NCBI GenBank assembly: GCA_016081115.2
Contig: JABTTQ020002837.1
Coordinates: 124,001 to 188,000, forward strand
Length of the DNA stretch: 64,000 nt
Reading direction: 5' to 3'
Source: Rehmannia glutinosa
Lineage: Eukaryota; Streptophyta; Magnoliopsida; Lamiales; Orobanchaceae
The notes below the pieces were generated by a model. It was not told where the DNA came from. It saw only the letters and a list, made by a program, of their open reading frames with translations, and ran no database searches. A program made the translations under genes and the position numbers. This document shows, one piece after another, positions 35,558 to 48,218 of the stretch; the first letter of the stretch is position 1; every line of letters begins with the position of its first letter.

Positions 35558-35790
35558 TAGAGGTGGCAATTCGAGTCATTGTGTCATGTTCATGTTCATT
35601 TTTTCGGATCAATTTTGGGTTATGTACAAAATACATCAAAATTTAAGTAAAATATAAGATAACTATGTTCCACGACAAACATCGTGTTCGTGTTAGTCGT
35701 GTTTGTACTCGTATTTCTCTAAATAATTTCAGGTATAACTTCAACTCTAGAATCGTGTTATCGTGTCGTGCCAGGAAATGCTGCCCATAA
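35558..35790. mobile_element. hAT MITE (TAGAGGTGGCAATT ends)
   Basis: Ends TAGAGGTGGCAATTCG and ...CAGGAAATGCTGCCCATA. The flanking octamers AATTTTCC and AAATTTCC match at 7 of 8. The interior has GTGTTAGTCGTGTTTGTACTCG-type repeats. Confidence 0.6.
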
Positions 35791-36104
35791 AAATTTCCCG
35801 GTCAATTTCCTTGCTTGTGTACATAGAAATAGAGTGTTTGGGGAATATTTTAAATTTTAGAATGCGGAAATCAGCAATCAAAGAATTTTATGAGTATTAC
35901 ATTTGAATTTTTACAAGGCTTCATTGGATTGGAGTGATGGGCTTATCAAAGTTGTGCAGCTAAGGTTTGTACTTCGTAGTATACATTTGGATTTTTACTA
36001 AGGTAAATAACAATTTCATCATGATGTGTTATCATCATCATTAACTGTAATTTATCCCACTGTGTGGGGTCAATGAAGTGTCGTGAAGTTTATAGTGACC
36101 ATTA
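35791..36104. other. Intergenic, no gene seen
   Basis: No coding frame or recognisable element apart from the TTA target site of the next MITE at its right edge. Confidence 0.4.
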
Positions 36105-36497
36105 GAGCATCTCCAGTAGAAAAACCACTCAAATGTTTTTCCATAGTTTTTTGTGTGTCACATCATCTGCCACATCAAAAGATAAAAACTCATATCTTTA
36201 CAAACTTTCCTCCACAATGGCTAAACCATTATCTAACTTTTAATAGGTCCCATTATAATTGGTTAAAAAATTCAAGATTTTAGAAAAAGACAAAATAAAA
36301 AAAGTAAAACAATTAAACTCTCCAATAGCGTGTAACACGTGTGGGCCCATATCTCAACCTTTTGGCATACTTTTTTGACTCATGAACGCTCACCAAAACC
36401 CCAAAGTTGCATGCCACAGGCCCACAATGGTGTGGGTTTTTCATGATACGGATATTCACGAAAAATCATTCCAAAATGCTCACCATTGAGGATGCTC
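36105..36497. mobile_element. PIF/Harbinger-like MITE with GAGCATC ends
   Basis: Ends GAGCATCTCCAGTAGAA and ...TTGAGGATGCTC are inverted and flanked by TTA on both sides (36102-36104 and 36498-36500). This GAGCATC class is widespread in flowering plants. Confidence 0.75.
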
Positions 36498-36940
36498 TTA
36501 ATTGTCTAAAATTAGTTAACACTATAAATTCATGCTAAAAAACAAAATGACAAAGTTTAAATCGGATGTCCTTTATGACGCAACCTTCATACAAAGGAGA
36601 AATTTCGACCTGGTCGACCGGTATCATGATCTGTATTTAGGTAAAAATCAGCATATCAAAACGTAAAAATCCTTAAACGAATTAGAACAAATTCGAGCTA
36701 TATCAAGAACAATAGTCAACTGGGCCCTAATATAAGCACATTTTTATGCTTGTTGCCAAAAGCCATCTTGTGTATGTGTATTGGATTATTGAACTTCATA
36801 TTCTTTATTCGTATCTTACAATAGTCAAACAAGCAAAACATTCTTATCTTATAACCAGTTGTTTATTTTCCATGGCACAGAATCTCAAAAAGAAAAAAAG
36901 ACTTGGACTACCAAACAAATGTCAATGAAGAGACTAGGAT

Positions 36941-37175
36941 TAGGGGTGGCAATTCGGGGCATCGGGTTGGGTTCGTGTTTGGCTTCGGGTTGATTTCGGG
37001 TTATACTTAAAATGCATCAAAAATTAATTGAAATATAAAATAATTACGTTTTAGATAAATTTGTGTCAATCGTGTCCGGTTTCGAGTTTCTCGTATTCGT
37101 GTTCGAGTTTCACTCAATAACTTCGGATTGAGTTCATGTCGAGTTATCGTGTTGTGTCAGAGATTGTCTTCCCTA
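36941..37175. mobile_element. hAT MITE with perfect 8-bp TSD
   Basis: Ends TAGGGGTGGCAATTCGG and ...AGATTGTCTTCCCTA are flanked by identical ACTAGGAT (36933-36940 and 37176-37183). The interior is rich in TCGGGTT/TCGTGT words. Confidence 0.85.
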
Positions 37176-37890
37176 ACTAGGATCAAAAGAACGTAGTATC
37201 CAGGCTTTGCAAACAATCAAAAGAACGGATTATGGATTCTTTTATCTTTGATCCTGATAATAATATTCGTTACACATGTTAATTTACGAATATGCCCCTC
37301 TTTATATAAAGATTAAGGAAAGATACACGATCTTTCTCCCTATATAATGAGGGGAGAAGACCATTTTTTTCATCATCCACAAAGCATTTCTCAACTGAAA
37401 ACAAAAATAATAATAATAATAAAAAATTCTGGGAAATAGACATGGTGTGATATTGCTTTCGGCTCAGCCGCTGCATTCAAATAAGCCATTTTTTGGGGGT
37501 TGAGCCGAATCAATATCACTCTTGTATGCTTCTCTGCAAGCAAGTTTACGGGCTATCACAGACGGGCTTTTTCCTTGGGTTTTTCATTCATATCGCATTT
37601 ATAGACTTCCCGTACTATTGAAAGTAGGTTTCGTGACTTCACCCACACTCGAACGCAGGAACTTCAGGATAAATCCTAAACTCTAAAAATGTGAGTACCA
37701 CCAGTTTGTGTTAAAATTAATGGACTAATTGTAATATTTTTATAAATATAAGGGGCATTTTGAAATATTTTTTGCTTATCAAGGGAGTAAATGTTAAACA
37801 AATCTCATGAGTATTTTTGTAATTTTAAAAATTAGCTAGATTATTTTGTAATTAGATCAAACCTCAATGGAACTTTTAATGATTAACCTT
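37176..37890. other. Intergenic with a relic of the GGGATAATTAC family
   Basis: The right part (about 37710-37890) carries TTTTTGTAATTTTAAAAATTAGC and AATTAGATCAAACCTCAATGG, matching half of that MITE family. No gene was found. Confidence 0.4.
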
Positions 37891-37894
37891 TCTA

Positions 37895-38173
37895 TCTCCT
37901 GGAGGCTAAGTTGTTAAACCACTTGTGGTGGTTCATCGGGACAACAATCCTAAGTCTTGCCCTAGAGCTTCGTGGAGGATGTGAAGCGCGGGTTATACTT
38001 ATGTCTCAACTAGTTAGGGTCCTTGGGTTGCCGAAGACTGAGTCACCACACAAGAAGTTCTCATCCACCCTGTAAATCGTTAGCAGAGAGATTCGAACAA
38101 CCACACTGTGGGTGTCAGCAAGCAGACATCACATCACCAAAGTCCTTTACCAGTTGAGCTATGCCCCGGGGGC
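37895..38173 (-). mobile_element. tRNA-derived SINE, minus strand
   Basis: Read on the minus strand it begins near GGGGCATAGCTCAACTGGTA, where TAGCTCAACTGG is an exact Pol III box A (38150-38161). Box B GTTCGAATCTC follows about 50 nt on (38088-38098). The body runs on about 190 bp. The 3' tail and target duplication are not clear, so the left boundary is approximate. Confidence 0.6.
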
Positions 38174-38589
38174 TGAACTCGACTTCACTGATCTGCAAGA
38201 TAAAACATCGGGAGTGTTACAACGGATAGTTCGTCTCGTAGAGTTTTAAAGTAAAGTATAAAAAATCAGCTCACATGTCACCAGTGGATACTACTCATAG
38301 AGGAAGTAGAAATACAAAATCTATGGCTGCTAAAAATACTAGCTCAATTGAATGTGCTTAATGAACATTCTTTTTTTTTTTTTTTCATGGACATGTATGA
38401 AATGCAAAGTGTAGCTGAAATAAGAGGGTTTAGAATTGATTGTGTTGTTTTGTATAGTCACTTTGTAATTGGTCTTAGAGCATGTATATCTTTTTCAATA
38501 ATATGTTTACACTTTACAACCCTCAGTGTTCTTATCTAATATTACCTCATTTCAAAACTTATAGATTTGCATTTTTCAATTTTTTTTCC

Positions 38590-38893
38590 GAGGGTATTTG
38601 ACTAAACTAATTTAGAACATCTTAGATGTTTTTGAAGCTTAAAAATGTTTAGATTTTAATTTAAAATTAAGTTGTTGACGCTTTTTGATGCTTTTTAAAA
38701 TGTCAGAATAGCAGAATAATGTTACTAATGTCAATTTTTTTTTATTAAAATTATCAAAGTTACAGATTTTTTTTTAAATAAATTAATAATAAAATTTATA
38801 AAGTTTTCTTTTGTCAAATACTTTAATAAAATTTTATATGCTCTTAAACATCTTATATCATGTACTTATAAACTCAACCAAACTGACATCCTC
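38590..38893. mobile_element. Tourist-like MITE, copy 4 (degenerate)
   Basis: GAGGGTATTTGACTAAACTA start and ...AACTCAACCAAACTGACATCCTC end correspond to the family termini with several substitutions. Confidence 0.5.
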
Positions 38894-39051
38894 TATATTC
38901 CATTATACAAGGGGGAATTTTGAAAACTTGTTCCACTTTCAATTGTTTGGTTATAGTCTTATAGATCCGAATCTACATATAGGGGAAAAACAATACATTC
39001 AAATATGTTGTACGATCCATCCAGTCCAATTTGTACAGCTAATAAATTTTT

Positions 39052-39230
39052 GGGATAATTGCATAAACACCCCGAGATGTAGCTTAATTACAAAAACAAA
39101 AAAAAACCTAGTTACATTTCAAAATTACGAACACCTTTTCAACATTTGTTTCTCTCTTACATATCACCCATCAAGAGGGGATATTTATGAGGTAAATACA
39201 AACCTCTGTAACATTAGGGGTTTGGGGCCC
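39052..39230. mobile_element. GGGATAATTAC-family MITE, partial
   Basis: GGGATAATTGCATAAACACC start and AGCTTAATTACAAAAAC match the family's left half. The right end is degraded. Confidence 0.5.
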
Positions 39231-39317
39231 TAAATTTTTCAACTAAATGTTGAGAACGCTTTACATATAAAAGTCTCCATTCAATATTTCCACTCGTCTC
39301 ATAATTGATAATATAAA

Positions 39318-39571
39318 GGGATAATTACAAAAAGTATCCCTGAGGTTTGACCTAATTACAAAAAAACCCAGCTAACTTTAAAACTTACAAAAAGTACCCC
39401 TGAGGTTTGAAATATATTTCAAAATCCCCCTTCATATTTGTAAAATCATTGCAGATTACCCCCTAATTTTAACACTAATCAAACCTCGGGAGTGCTTTTT
39501 GTAAGTTTTAAAGTTAGCTGGGTTTTTTTGTAATTAGGTCAAACCTCAGGGGTACTTTTTGTAATTATCCC
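39318..39571. mobile_element. GGGATAATTAC MITE with perfect 9-bp TSD
   Basis: Ends GGGATAATTACAAAAAGTA and ...TTTTTGTAATTATCCC are flanked by identical TAATATAAA (39309-39317 and 39572-39580). Best-preserved copy in the window. The internal inverted block CAAACCTCAGGGGTAC is repeated. Confidence 0.85.
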
Positions 39572-39589
39572 TAATATAAATAGCACTCT

Positions 39590-42500
39590 CATAATTCCAA
39601 GGACAAATGCAAATTACAGTGACTAATTGGAAAAGAGTTAGAAAAGAACCACAGAGAGTATGTTAATTTAGGTTCACTATATAAAAAAAAAAGGCACATT
39701 TGTCCACCATTGTGCTAAAGATCAAAAGAGCAATACATATTCATTGAAAGGAAACAATTCCAATACCAATACAACTTGTGTACTTTCACAAACAATACTC
39801 AATAGGCATAAAAAAATTACACACTGAATCATATTTGCTGAAGCTTCAAATATCATATGACTGGCAGAGAATGATCTTTCCCCTCCCCTAGTGTTAGCTC
39901 ATATAATTTAAATATTAAAGAAAGCAAAAGAATATAAAAGGAAAAATGTTATGTAAAACAACGGTTTTAACGTGAATTAATAACAGTAATAAATTCGAAT
40001 CAGTTATACACGATAGAGATTATCTTGCAATAACACAACAAATGAAAAGGTTTTGATATTTAAAGCAAGATGGGGATTTTTTTTCGAGGAGGTACAGTAG
40101 GAGATGGAACATACACGCTCATATTCTATCAAAATCGGGCCAATTCCCCTGAAAACACGAGCTTCTTCCACTAAAGCATAAGTTTAATCCCAAAGCAGGC
40201 CATCCCTGTCGACTATTTGAGATTTATATCACCATCCCCATCGACTATTTGTCTTACAAAACTCTCTCTTAAAGAATCAATAGGAACATCATTCTACATT
40301 TCTAGTCCATTTACACCTGCAACTATCCTCCTAGGACAACCTTAAACTTACCAAATGGCATATTCCACGTTAGAATAGAGGTAATAATGATGCACTACAA
40401 ACACAAATACATATCATAAAAGCCCTTCACCAGAAATCAATTAGGCCAAACTGTGCTCCCAATGGACAATAACAAGAAAACCAAATTCCATAATGCTGGT
40501 CAAAGGAAATAACAGGACAACGCTGAAGTACAAGCAAATATACCGAAACAGATTCGAATTTACTACTGTTATTAATACACAGGCACAAAGGTAAAAAAGT
40601 TAGTTTTTTCAACATTAACCCTAGTACTTGTTTTCACCTTCCTCAGAGGCACGAAATGTTAACTTTTCATCATACACCATCAAATTTACAAAAAGGCACA
40701 ATTCGAAACATGTGGAACCTCCACATTTACGTGCAGACCAGTACGCTGTGCTAGGTGTAGATGTAACTCAATATTTCCAGCTAGGTAATCTAGTAAAAAA
40801 AATCGACGTGGCTGATCATCGGGGGGTTGGTTTCGTCCAATGAAACGCCAATACTGTTGAAAGTGAATAAAGATTGAATCGACCTGATAATGCCTTACCA
40901 AACTTAGACCTTGAAGGGAAATTGGCTCATTGGAATCGTGCTAAGTTTTCTTTATATGATCAAGAAACTCGAGCAGCCTAGTGGAGGAAATCTTTTACAA
41001 ATCTAATCTGCCACGTGAGAGCTCAAGGGAAATAAAGATGCAAGTTCCAATTGCTAACTTTTTCTTGTACCATATGAAGTGAAACATCCACCACACATAG
41101 ACCAAACGTAAAGAGCTTTTTAATTCTCAACCTCTACAACTAGATCAATCAGTTTATCCTCTGCAGCCGGGAATCTAATTCCGAAGGGCTTTCCCATAAA
41201 CACTTCAAAACTACTTATAAGTACGAGAAGCCATCAAGAATCTGAATAGCGCCCCGGTTTAATCTGAGGACTACTTAGGCAGAAAGGGCAAAATCACATT
41301 CATAATTTCCATTTTCAGAACCTAGAAAGTGGGATTTACCAGCTTAAATGTATGGGATTTGGGGGGGTTGCGGGCAGCTGCAGGAATGGTGCATCAAGAT
41401 ATGCGAGGCCTCTCAGGTGGTGACAACTAACTACATTACGACATGATAAAACAACAGCAACAAGAATTACCTGTTCAACACTTTACGCAACTTTTGAATG
41501 TTCCCTTGGTTTTATATGGCCAAAAACTAACCAGAAAAAGGACAGAGACACTAAAACGTGGAGCATAACGGTATTTAGAGACTTTTAATTTCTTTTTAAC
41601 TTCAGGATAAAGAATGAAATGGGACTGTTAAACAGAAGCAGCTTTAAAGAAGAATGTTGTGTTTTAGGAAAATGGAAATCATTCTAGATTTATCTCAAAG
41701 AACTGAAGAAACTCAACATGATAGAGATGGTATTATTACCTTCAAAAACATGGGTTTTACAAAGGGACAACAAAATGAACAAATTCTCAGAAACAAAAAC
41801 ATATTGGCCTGTTGGGTATTTCTCTAGGATACATACTAAAATCTTAATGAGGTTAGATATATCAAAGCCAAGCTGAAGGCTGTGTTCGAAAACGGACATC
41901 TTCATGAGGATCATGAATCTGAATTCCGAAGTGAATTGCAAAATTAAAACCAAAGAAACCAAAAATGAAAATCCCACCAACTCATTTCAAAACATTTTTT
42001 CACAAACATTTTCAACTCCTAAAACATTGACGATTATTATATTTAGGCACCACTGTAGTGCTAAGATAAACTAGTCATCAAGACTAGGAAGAAAATCTAA
42101 TGTTTTTGAAAGGCTGTAATTGGGGGAACTTGTGAATAACTTCTTCATTATAGTACTTGGAATCCCCACCCACCCCAAAAATGAAATGGGAAAGAAGAAG
42201 ACGTGGATAGAGCACAAAATGAGCAGACATGAGTAGAGCACGATACAAGTAAAAATTATAGATTTGGTTAAGTTTTTCAATCTAACAAAACTATGGTAGG
42301 ATGTTAAATAAATAAAAGGTTCCTCAAATTTCCAGTTCTTTCAAACAAAATATCCAATCTTATATGGAGACACAAAGGTAAAACTGCATCCAAATTTAGT
42401 ATCTGTATCAAGAAATAGTTAAGACTCGTAATACAGCAAATTCACCCAAATTATTTCAGTTCATATAGAATTCTGAAACCACTTAAAACAGAGTGCAAGC

Positions 42501-43026
42501 AACCGGTTTGCAGCTCTGCCCACTATGTTTAACTTGAGTGGAAACGGAACCTAGAACAAAAATCATTTGAAAACCAAGGTAGCTGTAGTGCAAATAAAAT
42601 GATAATCTTACACTCACGAACACTGTTAAACCATCAGTCCTAGGAGGTAACCTCCAAATTACTAGCAGTTATTACATACTGGCTCCAAATATAGTGACAA
42701 CATTGTAGTTTAATAAATACCGGAGACAGGAAACTAAAGAAAGAGGGAAAGGTTAAGGCAAAAAGCCTCGAACTCGAACGTGCGCCCCTTCGATTGCCGT
42801 AAACCCACTGGGTCCTAAGCAAAGCATCCACGAGCGTTCACGAAACTCCAAGGCCGCAATGCAAACAACTCGTAAATCTCGTCACTCAGTGGGTCCTACA
42901 GAGAAGCGTTGTTTCATGTTCAGAGCGATTTATTGAACGTCGTCCATTTTCATTAAAACCTAATGGCCATTAACAGTAAACGGTCAAGCGTGTATGGATA
43001 GCGTTTTCACCTGTCAAACCACAATC
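39590..43026. other. Low-repeat region downstream of the RRM gene, no gene recognised
   Basis: Base composition is more even than in the surrounding DNA and no known transposon structure was seen. No frame resembles a known protein. The part nearest 43026 is the 3' UTR of the minus-strand RRM gene; a candidate AATAAA for it lies at about 42930. The rest could be UTR introns, a noncoding transcript or plain intergenic DNA. Confidence 0.4.
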
Positions 43027-46000
43027 TCAACGTTTCCCTCGATGCCCACCCCCTGACCTTGCACCAGGATAGCGAGCAAATTGGAGCCTTAAAACGGCTG
43101 AGTCACGGTCGTGCTCATCAAATTTATAACCTGCAAGATTTAGCTCGACTATTTTATGGTGCCAACCAGCGCCGTCAATACAATGGTAAACCAGGACGTT
43201 TGACAACAGGTGGTCGTGGGTTCCGATTATCGCTTCATTATGATATGTTACTCCTTGAGCATGTCCAGTTAATGAATTAAACAGTTATTAATACGAACAA
43301 CGCAGTCCAGTATATAAGAGATACTGGAGAAACATACATAGGTCCTTTTCTTACATATAGTAGGAATTCACATTACGGTACAAGGGAATGAATCCATATG
43401 AACTCAATAAGGTCCTATAAAGCAACGTCAAAGAACAGATAGACACCAATGTGTCACTTCATATGATTTGATGAATTATATATATCGCGCCACCCCCCTC
43501 TCAATCATAACTGGGGTAAAAATTTGTTAATGCTTGAACGGCTATTAATTTGGGATATTGGATAACAATGCAAAAAGCATTGACATAGAGTATCCAAATT
43601 CTCTTCTCTTTAGAAGTTCTTATTTTTCAATTTATAATTTGTAATAGGTTTATAGTAACTTATGCAGTCAAAAGACGCTAACATAACGTCATGTAACTTG
43701 AGAAATAGTATTTTGTTATTAAATGAACACTATAAAGTTGTTCGCAGAAAAAAACATTGATGAAATAAGAATGACATCAATATTGAAATACAGAAAACCA
43801 ATCTTTCTTAAATTTCTGGATGTCAAGTTGTAAAGCAAAGTGATTAGGTCTTTGGACATCACTCTGTCCATATCGAACCATCGCAAGCTAATTTCCTGGA
43901 TACCTAACAAAGGAACACGGATTTCCCCAGGAATGTTCCTCCCAAGAAACAAGTGCAACCAATTCCCCAATTTTGTTGGTGAAGACTGACAATACTTGCA
44001 GCTGGGTTCAATCAGAACCAAAATAAGATTCACCTCTGTCTAGACACCATGATTAACTGCTCCACATTCTGGTTTCTCCAAAAAAAGTAAAGAGAAATTC
44101 ACAACCAAACACAAAAAGTAGAGGCATCCCCACAGCCAACTTGGATAGGTGATCCAGATTCCTAAGAAAGGAGGAGTGTGCCTATTTCTTTTCAAAATGT
44201 GTTTGGTTTCACGTGTGTCAGTTCCAACATCTCTTCTTAGTTGGGGGAAGAATCCACACGAATCAGAATTATTTAGGAACGTATCGAGATAGAGCAGGCA
44301 GTTATGCAAATAATGATTTTATGCAGCCAAAATTTGTCTTGGCTGCATTATATACCAGTCTGTTAGAATAGAAGTGAATGGTGTACTTCATTATGCCAGG
44401 TTGTTCAAAGTAAACATGATATCTCCCGATCCACATCAAATTCCATCCACCAAGAGATAAAAGGAACCCTGTGTTCGCATGAAATGGATGCAGATCCTAA
44501 CTCTCACATGGTCACACGGTCACACCCATAATACGTTGCTCAAAACCAAGGACTACTCAAAAAGAATTCCCAATTAATCTATTACGTAAACAAAGGGGAG
44601 GGCTACACCAATGCCCATCTGAGTCAAACACACTTATATTAATGAGATTGATTCATGGGCCAGTATTACCTTGTAATGCATCCATTGCTGTGGCTGCATG
44701 AGCTGGACTCTGAAAATCAACAAAGCAAAGCACCAGTGGATCACCCCCAGGCTGCACATTAACATTAGAATAAATCACAAGTATGACATACATAAAAAGT
44801 TCTAGCATATAATGCAACAAGTTCTTACGTGTCTTGATTTTAGTTACAAGCCTTACTTCCTTGTAGCCTACAAATGGGCGAAATATATCTGCAACCAAGG
44901 TGAAGGAACAAAACCAATATTGTGAAATACAAGAAAACATTCATACAACAGAAAGGATACGAGAAACTTCCCTGCGACTACAACTCGCAGGCAAGCCCTC
45001 AACAAACAACGTGCTGCTAGCATCAGGGGGAAGCGGAATTTCAGGTCTCCCTCCCAATCCAATAGGCCGGCTTTTTGCAGCCGCTGCTGGGTCTGATCCT
45101 CCCATTGCCATTACACGTGGATCATCAACGTGATGATGTCCGCCAAGCCCACTACTAATAGATCTTCCAGAGTCACCACCAAATGATGACATTTGCTGGT
45201 AAATTGAACCACTATGTTAAAACATTCACATAAAGCCCATATAACTCGACATATGAATAGATTAGCACACAAAATTTTAAAACAGAAAACAAAAATGAAT
45301 ACCGCGCTGCGCAGGTAGCGGTCATATGATGCATTAATGGAGTCAGTATCTCTAATGGCACGCAATCCTGACCTATCGTCCTCACGGGCATAGAAGTTGG
45401 GCATGTCATGGTTACCAGGCATCTCTACATAATTAAGGTAAATCAATCAACCAAAACAGTAAAGGAAAATCAGAAATTTTGCATATGCATCAATTGAAAA
45501 CCTTAAGCAAAAAGCACATACTCTGAGGCTATTACATGAGAATCAATTTGCGGAACCTAACCTCAACACCCATAATGCTAGTGCATATCCCTTTCTTTGA
45601 ATGCATTCTCATATATTCAGCAAGGAAATTTGGGTAACTAACTAAGTTCAATTAGCAGCTAAATGCAACAGGTCGCGATAAACATCCTATAGATTATCAT
45701 TTATCCATCAATTTAACCTACATTCCAACATATCCTCAATTTAAGGGTAACAAGTAAAAACTCCGAGTTCAAAAAAAAAAAATTAAGCAACACAAAATTA
45801 TATATCAGAACTTTACCACTTCTTCTTCGATTAATCATTCTCAATAAACCTCTAGCTTACTCAGAAACCCAAAAAAAGAAAAAGCAATCAAACCCTAACT
45901 CACATCACATGCAAACTAAAACGAAGGACCGCCATCATACATGTGTCAGTAAAAGATAAAATTATACACAAAATTACCAAAATCGGAACGGGGTCGTTTC

Positions 46001-46068
46001 ACCACGTGAGTAGGAATGGCCGCCGGCTGCTGCCTGCCGTCGCCGTACCTCCAATAAGCGTCCGCCAT
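43027..46068 (-). CDS. Single-RRM RNA-binding protein, nuclear-speckle NSR/MtRBP1-like, 6 exons, with a frame problem
   Basis: Exons in transcript order: 46068-45978, 45424-45303, 45195-44961, 44888-44829, 44751-44670, 43130-43027. The product starts MADAYWRYGDGRQQP and has KRPRSDFG, then MPGNHDMPNFYAREDD and YDRYLRSA. A Gly/Ala-rich linker follows, and the RRM begins STLFVEGLPASCSRREV (RNP2 is LFVEGL). HIFRPFVGYKEVRL leads to RNP1 LVLCFVDF and AATAMDALQ, and the tail is GYKFDEHDRDSAVLRLQFAR to GHRGKR-stop. Relatives sit in nuclear speckles and affect alternative splicing and long-noncoding RNA response. All phases agree except exon 4 to exon 5. Donor C|GTAAGA leaves phase 1, while exon 5 needs phase 0, so the frame breaks unless another donor (CTT|GTAACT, phase 0) is used. 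Compared with the family, two bases seem missing after ACTAAA. Confidence 0.82.
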
Positions 46069-46200
46069 TATATTCTCGATAAATCAAGAAAGAGAGAGAT
46101 TAGAGATCAGATGTTTATGCGATTGATAAAGAGTTAGGGTTTTGGATTCTCAATTTTCAATCGAACAGAGGGAAGAAAAAAGCAGCCCTATTTTTTTATA
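46069..46200 (-). promoter_or_regulatory. Leader and proximal promoter of the RRM gene
   Basis: The sequence just upstream of the ATG on the minus strand is CT-rich (TCTCTCTCTTTCTTG), a typical plant 5' UTR. A TATAAAAAAAT stretch lies at about 46190-46200. Confidence 0.4.
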
Positions 46201-47470
46201 CAGAGGCAAATAGCAGTACACAGCTCAGCCTATTTTAGGTCTATTTTATATTTTGCCATTTTTTCTATAACTTCTACCTTGATTTTATGTTGATTGAGAA
46301 TTTTATTGCACACACTTAAATAAAGGGTTTTACAAACTTTTTATACAAGTTGGGATGTTGTGTTCGATGGTATCATCTTTGTCGCAAAGATTGATCCGAG
46401 TTCGATCCTATTAATTAGTTTATACAATCAAAAGGCTTTGCAACAAGTCAACCCTCCCCCCCGAGGCTGTCGAAGGAGGTTTAAGTTTTCGATTATATCG
46501 CGATAATCCCTTACGACTTACGAGGGGACCCTCGCTCTGAGAACACAAGATGAGATTTAAGTTTCCGATTAGATCGTGAGAATCTTTTACGATACAAGTA
46601 TCCAATTTCAAATATATATGTATATATATAACTTATTCCTATTTGTCAACCGTTTTCTCCAATATTAACATTTTTTTATAATTTGGTTATTTTTTTAATT
46701 ATTATTATATTTTTTGGTGAAAACCTTTAACTAAAATACAAAAACTTATATTAGACAGTCTCATGAATATAAATCATGAGACGAATCCTAAGCAACACAA
46801 CAAGAATGTGTAATTTTTTCATGGGTAGCAAATATCATATTGATATATGTCACGAAAACATGATAGACGCTTTTATCACTTCTAATAATACTAAAATAAT
46901 GATTTTTGTCAGCAAAAGAAAAAAAAAAAGATTTGTTGAAATAATATAACTTGTTGACGAAAATGTTACAATGGGCTGAATTACGAAACAAATTGAACTT
47001 GGATCCAAAAGTTTTGGAGTTGATCACCCTTATGTGGCCGGTTGGGCCTTCAACATAAGTAACCCCAATCATCAGGGCCATGGGTAAGGAGAAAATCCGT
47101 GGCCCCAAATTCAGCCCACTTTTAATTCTCATCTTGGCCCACTTTCATGCCCAAGCTTTCGTACATCTTCACAATGATTAAGATCTAAATATAAGTAAAA
47201 CGCAATGGGCGATGGTCGATAAAGTTGTTTCTTATGCAGTTTATGAAAAAACCAGTTTTCAAAGATTGAATACAAATATAAAATTCTGAGTGTATTTTTC
47301 ATTATTTTGATGTATGATATATTTGACTTCATCAATTAAAAATATTAAATAGTTTTTCTCGCTTATTGTCTGATGCTATTTTAAAATTATTTCAATGCCA
47401 GGAGACAAAATTAATTAAACTATTAGAAAAATACGCACGTCGCATTATATAACGAAGGCATCACATATAT
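46201..47470. other. Intergenic, no gene seen
   Basis: AT-rich. A GAGTTCGATCC box B-like word lies at about 46401. No complete element or coding frame was recognised. Confidence 0.4.
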
Positions 47471-47473
47471 ACT

Positions 47474-47502
47474 GCCCGTGCATTGCACGAGGTCTCATCT
47501 AG
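47474..47502 (+). mobile_element. Helitron-type 3' end
   Basis: A hairpin CCCGTGC-ATT-GCACGAG (47475-47491) is followed after 7 nt by CTAG (47499-47502) and a T. The hairpin-plus-CTRR|T layout is the Helitron 3' terminus. The matching 5' TC end was not located, so element length is unknown. Confidence 0.5.
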
Positions 47503-47943
47503 TTATATTGAAATGACAAAATGACTTACTTTAAGAAATTATAATATAGTGCTATCTTCTTGTACGTAGTAGCTTTCATGGAGAAGGCTCATTAGTCTTA
47601 ATAAATTTTTTCACTCTCTCTCTCTCAATAATAAAGTGTCGTATTTTCAAGCTTCATTGCAAAGAAATAATACAAATTTGTGTTTTCACCCTAATTGATA
47701 AGAAAATGTTAATAAGGAGGGTAAAAAAGTATAATCTTTTTAATTAATTTTAATGTAAAGCCTAATATATATAATATTGCTCTTAAATTTAGTATTTGAA
47801 AGATAATTTTGATGTATCACACTACGGCTAAACGAGCCAGCTCTCCTCGTAGTTGTAATCTCATGAGTAGGTTCCCACTTGCAACACGAAATAAAATGGT
47901 AAGGGGCCCATGTTTCAATCTCATGAGTAGTTCTCGTTTGCAA

Positions 47944-48218
47944 TAGAGGTGGCAAAACCCAGCCCGCCCCGAGGTTTGGACTGGGCTGAGCTGCAAAATT
48001 TTAGGCCCGAAAAAAGTCGGGTCTATTTGGTCTGGCCCGAATGACCCGACCAGGCGGCCTAACCCGATTTTTTTCGGACCAGTCCGGAATTTTGTACATA
48101 GGTTTTATGCATCGGTTGTGCTGGGCCAAACATTTTCGCGGCCCGACCCGACCAAGTCCGAAATTGGCAAAAGCCCGACGGGGTCGAGCTGACCCAGTCC
48201 AGCCCATTGCCAGCTCTA
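47944..48218. mobile_element. hAT MITE with perfect 8-bp TSD
   Basis: Ends TAGAGGTGGCAAAACCC and ...CATTGCCAGCTCTA are flanked by identical GTTTGCAA (47936-47943 and 48219-48226). The interior is rich in GGCCCGACC. Confidence 0.88.

Noticed and set aside
43059..43280. Plus-strand frame ending LEHVQLMN
   Set aside because: Overlaps, antisense, the last exon of the RRM gene and its intron; no recognised family.
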